This document shows positions 7,501-16,500 of a stretch of 20,957 bases of DNA, one piece after another. Within the stretch, counting starts at the first letter, position 1; each line of letters opens with the position of its first letter. The notes below the pieces were generated by a model. It had not been told where the DNA came from. It searched no databases and saw nothing but the letters and a program-made list of their open reading frames with translations. A program made the position numbers and the translations under genes. Source of the DNA: a virus. The stretch lies in IMG/VR virus record IMGVR_UViG_3300046804_002588, positions 1 to 20,957 of that record, one strand, 5' to 3'.

Positions 7501-9726
7501 TTATAAGTTTGAAGTTGTTTCTGTTAATATAATGATTTGAGATTTAGAAAGCAACTTTTTAGTTGCTAAAAGATCTTTTTGTATAACATCAGGAATTAAG
7601 TACCCGTTTAGTCTAATTGTAAATGTTGATTTAGAGACTCTATCTGTTCCTGAGGTTGGTACTTCTGTAACTGTTGTTATACTATCTATCATAGCTCTAA
7701 ACTTAAACCTTTCCGGATCTCCCCAATAGCTATCTGATGCATAATTCATAGCTTCTATGACTTTGTTCATCTGTTCTATGTAGTAAGTCATTATAGTACA
7801 GCTATAAGTAAGAGTTACGTAATCAGGTACCACTATAACATAGTTCTCTTTTACAGGTACTCTATTGTTTACTATATCAAAATTACTATATGCATTTTTT
7901 GAAGAATACTTCTTAGTAGATATTTGATAGAGGTTAGGGGAATTAGCGTCGAGCTTATTGCCAATCGTCCTTACCTTATCCAGACTATCTCTTTTAAACA
8001 TGATAAGGGGACACATGATCTTTCCATTCTTATCCCTATAGTATCCGTCTGCCTGTACTGCTTTCCATTTTTCAGGATTTCCATATATTACAGGAATTGA
8101 AATACGTTCTCCGTTTTGAATAACGAAAGGTTTTATGACGTTGTCTATATAGTACATTATAGACTGGTCAATATCTTCTATCCCTAGTGAGAATGGTTTT
8201 GTAGAGTCTCCTTTAAACGAAACATCTTGACCTCTGTTTATATTTACAGCATCATTAGGATTACCTGTAGCTTTATCATAAGGTTCCTGCCATTCTCTAG
8301 ATATCTCTCTTTGAGTTTTTGGAATAGGTTTTCCTACTTTTTTATTTGCTGCTCTTTTATTCGCTCTGTCAGTTTGTAATTCCGAATACGCTGAGGTTGG
8401 TTGTGCACTCTCAGGAATAAAAGGAGGTGTGGGAGTATTCTGCTCTACCGGATTTGAAAGCATTAATAGCCTAGATTCAAAAAGAGCAATACCCTCCGGT
8501 ATTACATTCGTATAAATTGTAGTATTAGTTTCCGTATCCCATACTGAATTTTGAGGATATCCTGCGTTTAATTGTCTTGCCCAGTTTTCATAAGTTTGCT
8601 GTAGAGAGAAGTTGAAAGGGATGGCTGCAGAAAATTTAGTTCCCATGAAATCCTCAGAGTAATTTAAATCTACTACATTATAATTTGTTCCGTTGAATCC
8701 TCCATTTCTATTCCAGGGGTTAAGTTTACTTTCTGCTGAAAATATAGGAAGTATTTTAGCTTGTCTTGAAGTGCCGCTGTATGCATTTGCTATATCGAGC
8801 ATTCTATGTAAACTTTCATCACCTCTTGTGTATGTGTAAAGTCCCCAATCCTCTCCTGTATTCGAACTGCTTACGTAAGTAGATACTAGCCACCTATCTG
8901 TATAGTTTACATACAGCTGTGGGTCTGTAGAACTGTAATTAGGACCTTTTCCTAAGTATATGTTTATTTCTAACGGAGTGTTTAACTGTGTTGTTTCAGG
9001 ATTTCTTAATTGTTGATTTGCATACCCTAAAACACCCTGTACTTCATATTTATCAGATTCTGGAGAGGCTTGCCACCATTCTACTTCTGTTGTTATACTG
9101 TTAAAGCTTCCGGATAAAAAATTATTACTTTCACACCATAGGTTATAATCTCGTATTTGATTTACCTGTGTTTGACCTGAATTGTAGCTATCCCATCCTC
9201 TTGCTGCGGAGATATGCTCTACACCATTCAGTTTAGCTTTAGCTATAAAATTCTTAAGCATTAACTTACCTGGAGCTGTTACTGTTCCAAGTCCGTTATT
9301 ACTCCAATCCATAAAGTTCAATTCGTAGAGAATTAAAGCATTTATGTTTTGAGTTTGACAAAAAGAAATTAATCTATTTTCTTCTCCGGTATTTCCTAAT
9401 ACTGATTGTGACTGGTTAGCGTAGATTATTGCTGTTGCAGGAGATCCTCCTCCCGGTGTTGGGAAAGTAACTGTTGGATTACTATAACCGGATCCTCTAG
9501 ATGCAACGAATAATCCTTCTGCTTGTCCAGTTCCTGTATTAATGTTAAGTACTACATTTCCTCCTGTACCTCCTCCTGTCAATGTTCCGGATACAAAAGG
9601 TTGAGTATACCCGGACCCGGAAGTTAATAAGGCAGGAGCTGCTAAAATCCCGTCTGTTCTCGCTATAAAAGGAGTTACGTATAGGAATCTTTTTTCTGTT
9701 GTTAACGGTGCTTGATTTGGATTCAT
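7501..9726 (-). CDS. gp15-like tail completion/sheath-stabiliser protein fused to a glycosidase-like barrel
   Basis: At 741 aa this is far longer than T4 gp15 (272 aa). The C-terminal part, about residues 515-741, looks gp15-like: SIMYYIDNVIKPFVIQNGER, ISIPVIYGNPEKWKAVQ, CPLIMFKRDSL, VPVKENYVIVVPDYVTL and a closing FTIRLNGYLIPDVI. Gp15 caps the tail and links it to the neck. Residues about 30-105 carry two GSGYT/GSGYS beta repeats rich in Gly. Residues about 109-425 alternate hydrophobic strands with helices like a TIM barrel (INALILYEL, VEHISAARGW, ITTEVEWW, LEINIYLGKG, WLVSTYV, AKILPIFSAE). The acidic pair Glu214/Glu216 after the fourth strand recalls glycoside hydrolases, but activity is only inferred. 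A Pro/Gln/Arg-rich linker follows (about 428-510). The stop of the gp14-like gene is 2 nt upstream of the start, and gene order 13-14-15 supports the gp15 call. Confidence 0.7.
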   Translation of the reverse strand: MNPNQAPLTTEKRFLYVTPFIARTDGILAAPALLTSGSGYTQPFVSGTLTGGGTGGNVVLNINTGTGQAEGLFVASRGSGYSNPTVTFPTPGGGSPATAIIYANQSQSVLGNTGEENRLISFCQTQNINALILYELNFMDWSNNGLGTVTAPGKLMLKNFIAKAKLNGVEHISAARGWDSYNSGQTQVNQIRDYNLWCESNNFLSGSFNSITTEVEWWQASPESDKYEVQGVLGYANQQLRNPETTQLNTPLEINIYLGKGPNYSSTDPQLYVNYTDRWLVSTYVSSSNTGEDWGLYTYTRGDESLHRMLDIANAYSGTSRQAKILPIFSAESKLNPWNRNGGFNGTNYNVVDLNYSEDFMGTKFSAAIPFNFSLQQTYENWARQLNAGYPQNSVWDTETNTTIYTNVIPEGIALFESRLLMLSNPVEQNTPTPPFIPESAQPTSAYSELQTDRANKRAANKKVGKPIPKTQREISREWQEPYDKATGNPNDAVNINRGQDVSFKGDSTKPFSLGIEDIDQSIMYYIDNVIKPFVIQNGERISIPVIYGNPEKWKAVQADGYYRDKNGKIMCPLIMFKRDSLDKVRTIGNKLDANSPNLYQISTKKYSSKNAYSNFDIVNNRVPVKENYVIVVPDYVTLTYSCTIMTYYIEQMNKVIEAMNYASDSYWGDPERFKFRAMIDSITTVTEVPTSGTDRVSKSTFTIRLNGYLIPDVIQKDLLATKKLLSKSQIIILTETTSNL

Positions 9727-9728
9727 TA

Positions 9729-10223
9729 TTACATCCTTTCTTTAGAGAGTCCTAACTTATCAGAAGGTATTAAATGTGCAGTAACTGTAATAGAAAAGTT
9801 TCTACCGAACTTATCTAAGTACCCTGTGTAAGCGTGTTCCGGATCTTTTCCTACTATAAATTGATTATCTGCTATAGTATCAATTTCAAAGTAGTTATCT
9901 AAGTATGTAAATACATCTCCAACTTCAGGATAGAGCTGTATATCCTTAAGGTCCTCCCTTAGAAAGTTAACAGTCATAGTGTGATTAACATCTGGTCCGA
10001 AATCTGTGCTATCCCAGTTCTGATCTACTTTAGAATTAAAGCAGCATATTAAGACAGGATCGTCATAGTAACGTACTCCTGCTGCCTCTCCGTAAAGGTT
10101 ACTTACTGTTTCTTTCAGTTTGAGTTTGTAATAACCTACCTGCTGTTCAATAATGTTCCATATTAACTCCCGGTTAATATTTGTCATTAAATCTACGTCC
10201 CGTTTTCCTCCAAATAGTGCCAT
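9729..10223 (-). CDS. 14: Neck protein (T4 gp14-like)
   Basis: The 164-aa product is shorter than T4 gp14 (256 aa) but has the same type of pattern. An N-terminal KRDVDLMTNINRELIWNII helix is followed by NLYGEAAGVRYYDDPVLI, a central beta segment, LYPEVGDVFTYLDNYFEIDT with the 'P..GD..y....fEI' signature, and a closing beta region. In T4, gp13 and gp14 form the neck that completes the head and receives the tail. The start codon overlaps the stop of the 118-aa gene (GTAATG), and its own stop is 2 nt before the gp15-like start, so translation of the three is probably coupled. The missing length relative to T4 appears to be internal and not a truncation, since both ends look intact. Confidence 0.75.
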   Translation of the reverse strand: MALFGGKRDVDLMTNINRELIWNIIEQQVGYYKLKLKETVSNLYGEAAGVRYYDDPVLICCFNSKVDQNWDSTDFGPDVNHTMTVNFLREDLKDIQLYPEVGDVFTYLDNYFEIDTIADNQFIVGKDPEHAYTGYLDKFGRNFSITVTAHLIPSDKLGLSKERM

Positions 10224-10579
10224 TACTTACTCAACTGTTTAATCGTTCTTTTTACAATATGTAGTTTTTTTAATCCTAAAATTCTTTTAATATTATCTCC
10301 TCCTGCAAAACAGTTTCTTTTAATTTTTTCTAAAGTAGTTTCCGGAGTGTCTTTATTAGATATGAACTTCATTTCAAGGAGAGTGTATTCATTAAGTTCA
10401 TCTCCTTTACCCGCTACTAATTCATTTTGACGTACTTTGATAAAGACTACTCCCTCCACCCCTCTAATCTCGTTTATAATTTCTGTTTTGTTGATTGTAG
10501 GGTCAGAAACCATTATAATCTTTACATAAAAAAGTTTATTTAGGTTTACTGAGCTTTCTAGTATATGTGTTAGTTTCAT
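10223..10579 (-). CDS. Unknown 118-aa protein between neck genes
   Basis: This small soluble protein has a pattern consistent with a beta-alpha-beta-beta-alpha-beta (ferredoxin/ACT-like) fold: strand KLFYVKIIMV, helix NKTEIINEIRG, strand VVFIKVRQN, strand YTLLEMKFIS, helix ETTLEKIKRNC, strand LHIVKRTIK. It is Lys-rich at the C-terminus. It lies tightly between the gp13-like and gp14-like genes: it starts 4 nt before the end of the intergenic gap and its stop overlaps the next ATG, so it is translated with them. A neck assembly or head-completion role is inferred only from context. An internal Met at residue 23 (IIMVSDP) is a possible shorter start but would remove the first strand. Confidence 0.7.
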   Translation of the reverse strand: MKLTHILESSVNLNKLFYVKIIMVSDPTINKTEIINEIRGVEGVVFIKVRQNELVAGKGDELNEYTLLEMKFISNKDTPETTLEKIKRNCFAGGDNIKRILGLKKLHIVKRTIKQLSK

Positions 10580-10582
10580 AGC

Positions 10583-11731
10583 TTATCCAATATAAATTGT
10601 AAACGGCACTTGTCCAAATTCTTGAGTTCTAAACTCTGCTTCATCTTTTCTTCTTTCTAGTAATGCTTTTCTTGAAGTCTCGTCAAGGAAAAGGCGAAGT
10701 CTTTCTATTAGAGCATTCTTCTCTGCTGTAGCAGCAGTTATTAAATCTCCTTGATTCAACGTTACAGAATCTCCGGGTATAGGTAGGGAAGTATACTTAC
10801 CTCTTACATATCCTAACATCTCTTTTACTAGTGCTAAAGTATATTCGAATATCCATTGTCTACCTACTGAGTTAATTGACATATAGGTCGGGTTAGCATA
10901 CGGTACTTTAGATATATCAGTAATTAAGTTATCTCCTGTTTGTAAACTTCCTGTAAATCTATCTGATTTAAGTATGTATTGGAAGAATAATCTTCTACTT
11001 TTTCCGTCTGGTATAGGGAATATACGCAGTTGATTATTTATTAATTCAAAACTGTAGTTAGATTTTCTTACCTGATCGTTAAATTCAATAGCTTGTATTT
11101 TCTGTAAGTCGTAATTGATAGGCATTAAGAGGAAATTTAAACCTGGGGAGTAGTTACCAAAGTCAAATGCATCCATTAATCCTTGTATGTCTACTCCAGT
11201 ACCCGCATAAGGGTCAAAGTAACGTACAATAGCAGGTGTGGATTCGTAGAAGATCCTTTTAATTTCTAAATCTCCTTGAGTTATTCCGCTAGCTGAAGCC
11301 CAGGCATTTAAGTCATACTGCTGCTGTCCTGATATGAGGTCAAGAGATCCGGTACGCCATGTTACTAATCCTCCTACTCCTGCTTCTGTACCGTACTGCT
11401 CTGATTGACGTATCAATACTCCCATATTAGGGTTTACTACGGCATTATTAAGTTCTATTTCAGTTGAACCTCCTTCTAACGATAGGTAATTCTCTCTAAC
11501 TTTATATGCATACATTTCATTACCGTATGTTGTAACGGCTTCTTCAAATGCTGTATAAAAGTTTATGTCCTGTAATTCTACATCTACTAAAGGGTATCCA
11601 AGTCTTTGTGCACAAAACCTTGCTACTCTATCTGCATCAAATTGAAATTGAGAATCGTAATCGTAGAAGCCGAAAGGTGTTTTTCCTGCTGAGAAGCTGG
11701 AACTCCCAGGCCATATAGATATAAATGCCAT
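10583..11731 (-). CDS. 13: Neck / head-completion protein (T4 gp13-like)
   Basis: The 382-aa product is somewhat longer than T4 gp13 (309 aa). Residues about 29-80 (FDADRVARFCAQRLGYPLVD, then INFYTAFEEAVTTYGNEMY) fit the helical start of gp13-like neck proteins, in which a 'RLG.P...vev' segment is followed by an acidic helix. The C-terminal part (about 285-382) has a helical stretch WIFEYTLALVKEMLGYVRGK, the region after which gp13-type proteins describe their last conserved block. Gp13 binds the portal and, with gp14, closes the filled head. The gene leads the 13-118aa-14-15 cassette. Its start codon lies inside a perfect 9-bp inverted repeat, and a TATTTATA element is 11 nt upstream. Confidence 0.78.
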   Translation of the reverse strand: MAFISIWPGSSSFSAGKTPFGFYDYDSQFQFDADRVARFCAQRLGYPLVDVELQDINFYTAFEEAVTTYGNEMYAYKVRENYLSLEGGSTEIELNNAVVNPNMGVLIRQSEQYGTEAGVGGLVTWRTGSLDLISGQQQYDLNAWASASGITQGDLEIKRIFYESTPAIVRYFDPYAGTGVDIQGLMDAFDFGNYSPGLNFLLMPINYDLQKIQAIEFNDQVRKSNYSFELINNQLRIFPIPDGKSRRLFFQYILKSDRFTGSLQTGDNLITDISKVPYANPTYMSINSVGRQWIFEYTLALVKEMLGYVRGKYTSLPIPGDSVTLNQGDLITAATAEKNALIERLRLFLDETSRKALLERRKDEAEFRTQEFGQVPFTIYIG

Positions 11732-11761
11732 CTTATTTTTGATATAAATATCTAAGATGGC
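11727..11761 (-). promoter_or_regulatory. Start-codon-burying inverted repeat at the gp13-like gene
   Basis: On the coding strand GCCATCTTA (11761-11753) is perfectly complementary to TAAGATGGC (11735-11727), and the right arm contains the gp13-like ATG. The 17-nt loop holds the TATTTATA element. If the transcript starts upstream of the left arm, the hairpin would hide the start codon. If it starts at the TATTTATA element, the left arm is absent and the start is free. Confidence 0.5.
11743..11750 (-). promoter_or_regulatory. TATTTATA element upstream of gp13-like gene
   Basis: The coding strand reads TTAGATATTTATATCAAAAATAAG and then ATG; the core ends 11 nt before the start. It lies within a 39-nt gap after the 573-aa fibre gene, at the head of the neck cassette. 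Confidence 0.5.
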
Positions 11762-11770
11762 ACTTACCTA

Positions 11771-13492
11771 TTAATTCAATGAGCTAGATCTCCACTGTCC
11801 TCCTAACCATACAAACATTGCAAATCCGTTTGAACCACTTCCGAATAGGAACTGTCCTTCTGATGCTTGGAATGATGGAGTAGGGGTTGTGAAAGATCCT
11901 GTAGGAGTTATTAAAGTTCCTGATACAAAGTTAAATGTTGATAGTGATCCGGACACTGTTAATGATCCGGTCATACTGCTATTACCTAACGTATTTGATG
12001 TACCTACTACGTTAAGTCCAGATTGTGATACTATCAATGATCCTGTTACATTGGTATTACCTAAAGATCCAGAATCTAAGTTAAGTGCAGAAAGTCTCAC
12101 ATACCCTGCTCCCATATCTCCTCCTCCGTATGGCTGGTATGCAGCTAAGAAGAAGTTAGGTGATGAAGATAAGTCTCCTACATAAGCAGTATTTGTTAAT
12201 ACTGTGGCATTTAGATTTAATGCTCCTCTTAATGTTAAGTTATCAGAATGTAATGTTACTGCAGATCCTGAAGCTATTAGTGAACCGGATATTGTTTGAT
12301 TTCCTATAAAGGTGTTGGATCCAGTAGTTACTAAGGTACTGTAGTTTGTAGTCTGTGTTACGTCTACCTGTATACTTCCGCTAACTAGGGAAGGTTTTCC
12401 TGAAACATTTGCAAAAGCTACAGAATTTGCAGATAGTGCACTACTTGCCCACGAAGATGTGCCGTTAAGACTTCCTGTAAAGCCGTTAAATGAGCTTACG
12501 GAGCCAGTGAACATATGTCCTGCAGTTCCTGCATAGTATCTTATTCCGGCATTTGTTACATTTTCTGTTACAAGATTAGCATATAACCCTTTAGATTGGC
12601 TTATTACTAGATCTGCATTCACAGTCTGTTGTGCTGTGAAGGTATTAGATCCTGTAGAAGCTAAAGTATAACGTACTGATTCAAATATTGGATCTGTTTC
12701 TGATCCTCCAATATGTGGAAATGGTGAAGTTCCAACCTGTCCTGAAGCTGAATCGTATGACATCATCCTGAGGGTTGTTCCTCCTAGTAGCGGTAATGCA
12801 TCTAAGTTAGCACTAATATACTCAGACCCTGTTATTGCTATGTTAGTTCCTTCTAGGTAAACGGTATTACCGTGTATAGTTAGTATATCGGATCCAGGGT
12901 TAATTACACTTCCTCCGTCTGTGGATAAAGTTAATCCATCTCCTCTTACCGAAATAGGCATACTGTAGTTCTCTCCTCCTAAGAACATGTTATTATCAGA
13001 ATGTCTATATTCCAAAAGGATGCCGTTAGCTCTATCAGTATACTGAGTTGCAGCATTGATAACAAATACCGGCCCTAATAATCCATCAGGGTCTCCGTCT
13101 TCGTATGTATGCCCTACCCATGCATTATAGGCTTGATCTGATCCATGATCTCCTCTCCATTGAGTAAGGAAATGTAGTCCACTTCCGGAAGCTGGTGTTG
13201 TATTTATATTACTTCCTAATCCAAATACGTTTATATTTCCTCCAAGATTACCTATACCTGTCGATCCGCTACTAAAAAACGTATCACTTGTTACTTCAGT
13301 TAGAAAAGTTTGAGTTGGGTACCCGCCTATATTTAATGCACTTTCTTCATCTACTGTAACAGTCCCTGATAGAGTGCTTGCACTATCGCTAGCTATAGCA
13401 CCTTTTAGGTAAAGTGATCCAGTGATCGTACTATTACCTGCAAGGATTGTTAAGGTATCTCTTGTAAAATTTAAAATTGGATATTGATTCAT
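11771..13492 (-). CDS. Gly-Ser-rich tail fibre protein
   Basis: This 573-aa fibre has repeated ITGSL, VSGSL and SGSLIASGS turns, with modules of the type 'NTFTAQQTVNADLVISQS' and 'NTFIGNQTISGSLIASGS' in the middle and C-terminal third. The motif GGSETDPIFESV also occurs, as ESDPVFNSF, in the upstream 1264-aa fibre, so the two genes share modules. The closing GFAMFVWLGGQWRSSSLN looks like a compact tip domain. Residues about 95-215 are aromatic/Asp/Gly-rich (THYEDGDPD-type loops) and may be an exposed head domain. No signal peptide or chaperone motif is seen. Transcription continues from the 1264-aa gene with a 25-nt gap and no terminator. It probably binds the host surface; the receptor is unknown. 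Confidence 0.65.
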   Translation of the reverse strand: MNQYPILNFTRDTLTILAGNSTITGSLYLKGAIASDSASTLSGTVTVDEESALNIGGYPTQTFLTEVTSDTFFSSGSTGIGNLGGNINVFGLGSNINTTPASGSGLHFLTQWRGDHGSDQAYNAWVGHTYEDGDPDGLLGPVFVINAATQYTDRANGILLEYRHSDNNMFLGGENYSMPISVRGDGLTLSTDGGSVINPGSDILTIHGNTVYLEGTNIAITGSEYISANLDALPLLGGTTLRMMSYDSASGQVGTSPFPHIGGSETDPIFESVRYTLASTGSNTFTAQQTVNADLVISQSKGLYANLVTENVTNAGIRYYAGTAGHMFTGSVSSFNGFTGSLNGTSSWASSALSANSVAFANVSGKPSLVSGSIQVDVTQTTNYSTLVTTGSNTFIGNQTISGSLIASGSAVTLHSDNLTLRGALNLNATVLTNTAYVGDLSSSPNFFLAAYQPYGGGDMGAGYVRLSALNLDSGSLGNTNVTGSLIVSQSGLNVVGTSNTLGNSSMTGSLTVSGSLSTFNFVSGTLITPTGSFTTPTPSFQASEGQFLFGSGSNGFAMFVWLGGQWRSSSLN

Positions 13493-13517
13493 ATTTTTAT
13501 TCTTTTCTATTTAAGTA

Positions 13518-16500
13518 TTAAACTCCATATCTAGCAGATTCACAAACCCATGCGTTACCTGATCCTGACATGTTTAAGTAGATGTATTTATATACTCCAT
13601 TTGGTATATTTTCTAACAGGTAACCGAATTGAAATACACTCGTAGTTGGATCTTCAATCAATGCATTTGCACAAGAGAAATTAGTTGTGCCTATGCCCTG
13701 TGGTGAACTAGCATTTTGAACTACAACTGTAAATGTAAGTCCATAGTCTGCAGATTGAGATCCTGGGAAGTGTATGGTTCTTCCAGCTAGTGAATATGAA
13801 GATTTGGCATGTACTACGTTAGATCCTGATGTAACAATAAAGCCGGTGCTAGTTTCTGTAACTTTCTTACGTACCATTCCTGCTTCGTATGATCCGGAGA
13901 GGAATGTTATCCTACTAGCATCGTTACCTGTAATCCCCGGTGCTACAGCTAGTTGTCCGAATATCTGATGGTACCCATTAGGTGAAGATGAAGAAATGTA
14001 TATACCTATGCCTCCCTGTACATTTAAAGGCCTTGCTAAGGTATTAGCCTGGTATATGTATAGTGCAGGTGCATCTATGTTAGAACTTGAAATAAATGTA
14101 CTGTTAATTATAGTATTTATTCCTGTTACTGTATTATCTTTAGCTACCGTGACGGTATTGCCGTACCCTCCTGCACTTGAAGATACATAAAGTGATCCTG
14201 TGATCTGTACCGTAGAAAATCCTCCAGAAGTAAATAATGTTTTATTAACTGAATCAAAAATCCAGTACCCGTCTTTATTTGCATTAATTGAAGAAGTTAA
14301 CATTCTTTCAAATCTACCTGTAGTAGGATTTATTGTAAGTACTACACTTTCAGATGCAAACGGTATAGATCCGGTAGCAACAAATAAACTGCCAGTTATT
14401 ACCTGTGTTCCTGTAAATGCGTTTGAAGCGGTAGTTGCAAAAGATCCGGTTTTGTTGTTTATAGATTGAGTATAATTATTGAGACTTGTAATAGTTGCGT
14501 TTACGCTTGAAGTGTAGTTTAAAATACTTGCGCTAAAGTTTAGAATGCTGCTGCTAAAGTTTAGAATGCTAGCACTAAAATTATTAATACTTGAAGTATA
14601 AGCATTAAAAGAAGATGTTGTAACAAATGAACTAGTAGTATTATTAATAGATTGAGTGTAGTTATTTAGTCCTGCTATTGTAGTATTGACGCTTGAAGTG
14701 AAGCTTAACATACTACTGCTAAAGTTCAAAATACTTGCACTAAAATTATTAATACTAGAAGTATAAGCATTGAAAGAAGATGTTGTAACAAAGGAGCCTG
14801 TTCTATTATTAATAGATTGAGTGTAATTGTTCAGGCCGGCTATAGTAGTGTTTACACTAGAAGTATAATTTAAAATACTTGCACTAAAGTTTAGAATGCT
14901 AGCACTGAAACTATTAATACTAGAAGTATAGTTATTAAATGAAGATGTAGTTACGAATGATCCTGTTAATCTATTTGGTAAGAATGAGCTTGAGAAACTA
15001 TTAAATACCGGATCTGATTCTATGAACTGTGCTCTTTGTAACTGTCCTGTTGAAGTATTTATAACTATGAGTTGTGGATTATTATTTCCAGAGCTTATTG
15101 TTGTACTAGGTACTCCTGAAAGTTGTAATATAGTAGATCCGGATATAGTCACGTTTCCTACTACCCTATGTGAAGAACCGCTAGCTGTTAAAGATCCGGA
15201 TATTGATACTGCTCCGGTAGAGGAGTTGTAGTTAAATCTTGTAGCACCTCCAAATGTTCCGTTATCGTTAAATTGTATGTTTTGATTAACACCTCCGGGG
15301 GATGTTGATCCACCACCGCCTCCTACCGCAATTGAAGATGTGTTCATCAACTGTATTTGACCGGTAGTAGGGTTATAAGTCAATACTGCACTTTGAGATT
15401 CAAATGGTAAATATCCTTGACCTGGCTGTACGAATAGGGATCCAGAGAATCTTACCTGTCCTGTATGTCCTTCTATAAGATTATGTCTATCTACTTCTGA
15501 TGTTCCATCTCCTAAAATCCACAGTGCTTGAGATCCTGACAGGTTGTATTTGCCTTGTGCATGTTGACCCTCTCCTGATGCTATTGTAAATAGTCCTTCT
15601 GCATGTGAAGCAAACCCGTTAGCTCTTGAACCGGAACCTTCAGCGTGAGAGTAGCTTCCATTAGTCATCGTGCTGTAGCCTTCAGTATGTGAAAATCCTC
15701 CGTTAGCTACCGTGCTGTAGCCTTCAGCATGGCTGTATTGTCCGTAAGCTCTAGTGTTGTATCCCTCTGCATGCGAATAAGGTCCGTTAGCTTGAGACTC
15801 GTTACCTTGTGCGTGGGAATAAGCGCCTTCTGCTAAGGTATTATACCCTTCAGCATGTGCTCCAGTTCCAGTAGCTTCTGTATACGCTCCATGTATAAAG
15901 GAGTAATCTCCTTTAGCTGCATTATAATTTGGAAATTGTGTATTGTTGGACTGTCCGAAAGCTACAGCGTAGAGTCCTGATGCTAATACATCAGTTCCTA
16001 CTTCTAATCTACCTGTCAATTTAACCTTTGGATTCACAGTTCCTGCAGTCGTCGTGTCATTATACCTGTATTGAAATGCGTATGCCAGGTTAGAAGCTCC
16101 TTGGAAAGTATTATTTTGATTAAACTGGATATCATAATTTGTACCTCCGGGAAGTGCTGATCCTCCTCCTCCTCCTCCGCCTAGTGCTGCAAGACCTACT
16201 TGAAATACTCCTGTTCCGGTATTACCAGATCCCGACTGTACTGCTAGGGCATAATCTGGTCTGTTTAATATAGGAAAAGTACTTTGACTTGCAAAGAATA
16301 GGACCTGGTCTAAAAAAAACTGGGATTGTGGAATATTATCTCTTGCTCCTGCAATACGTATTTGTTTTCTAGCAGCTAGAAGTATTTGAGAATCATTTGC
16401 ACTGGTTGCTGTATTGGGAGTATAATCGCTTAACTGAATTCCGGATACTATTGTAATATCTTGAGCTGCTTGTATAGTAGTCTGCCCTTGACCTATAGGT

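Noticed and set aside
13585-13592. Leftward TATAAATA, the exact T4 late promoter, inside the fibre gene
   Set aside because: It lies in coding sequence near the C-terminus and is single; the next gene start is about 90 nt away with no supporting signal beyond a plain A-rich leader.
14448-14963. CRISPR-like tandem repeats
   Set aside because: The repeats are in-frame coding units of 165-186 nt with no unique spacers.
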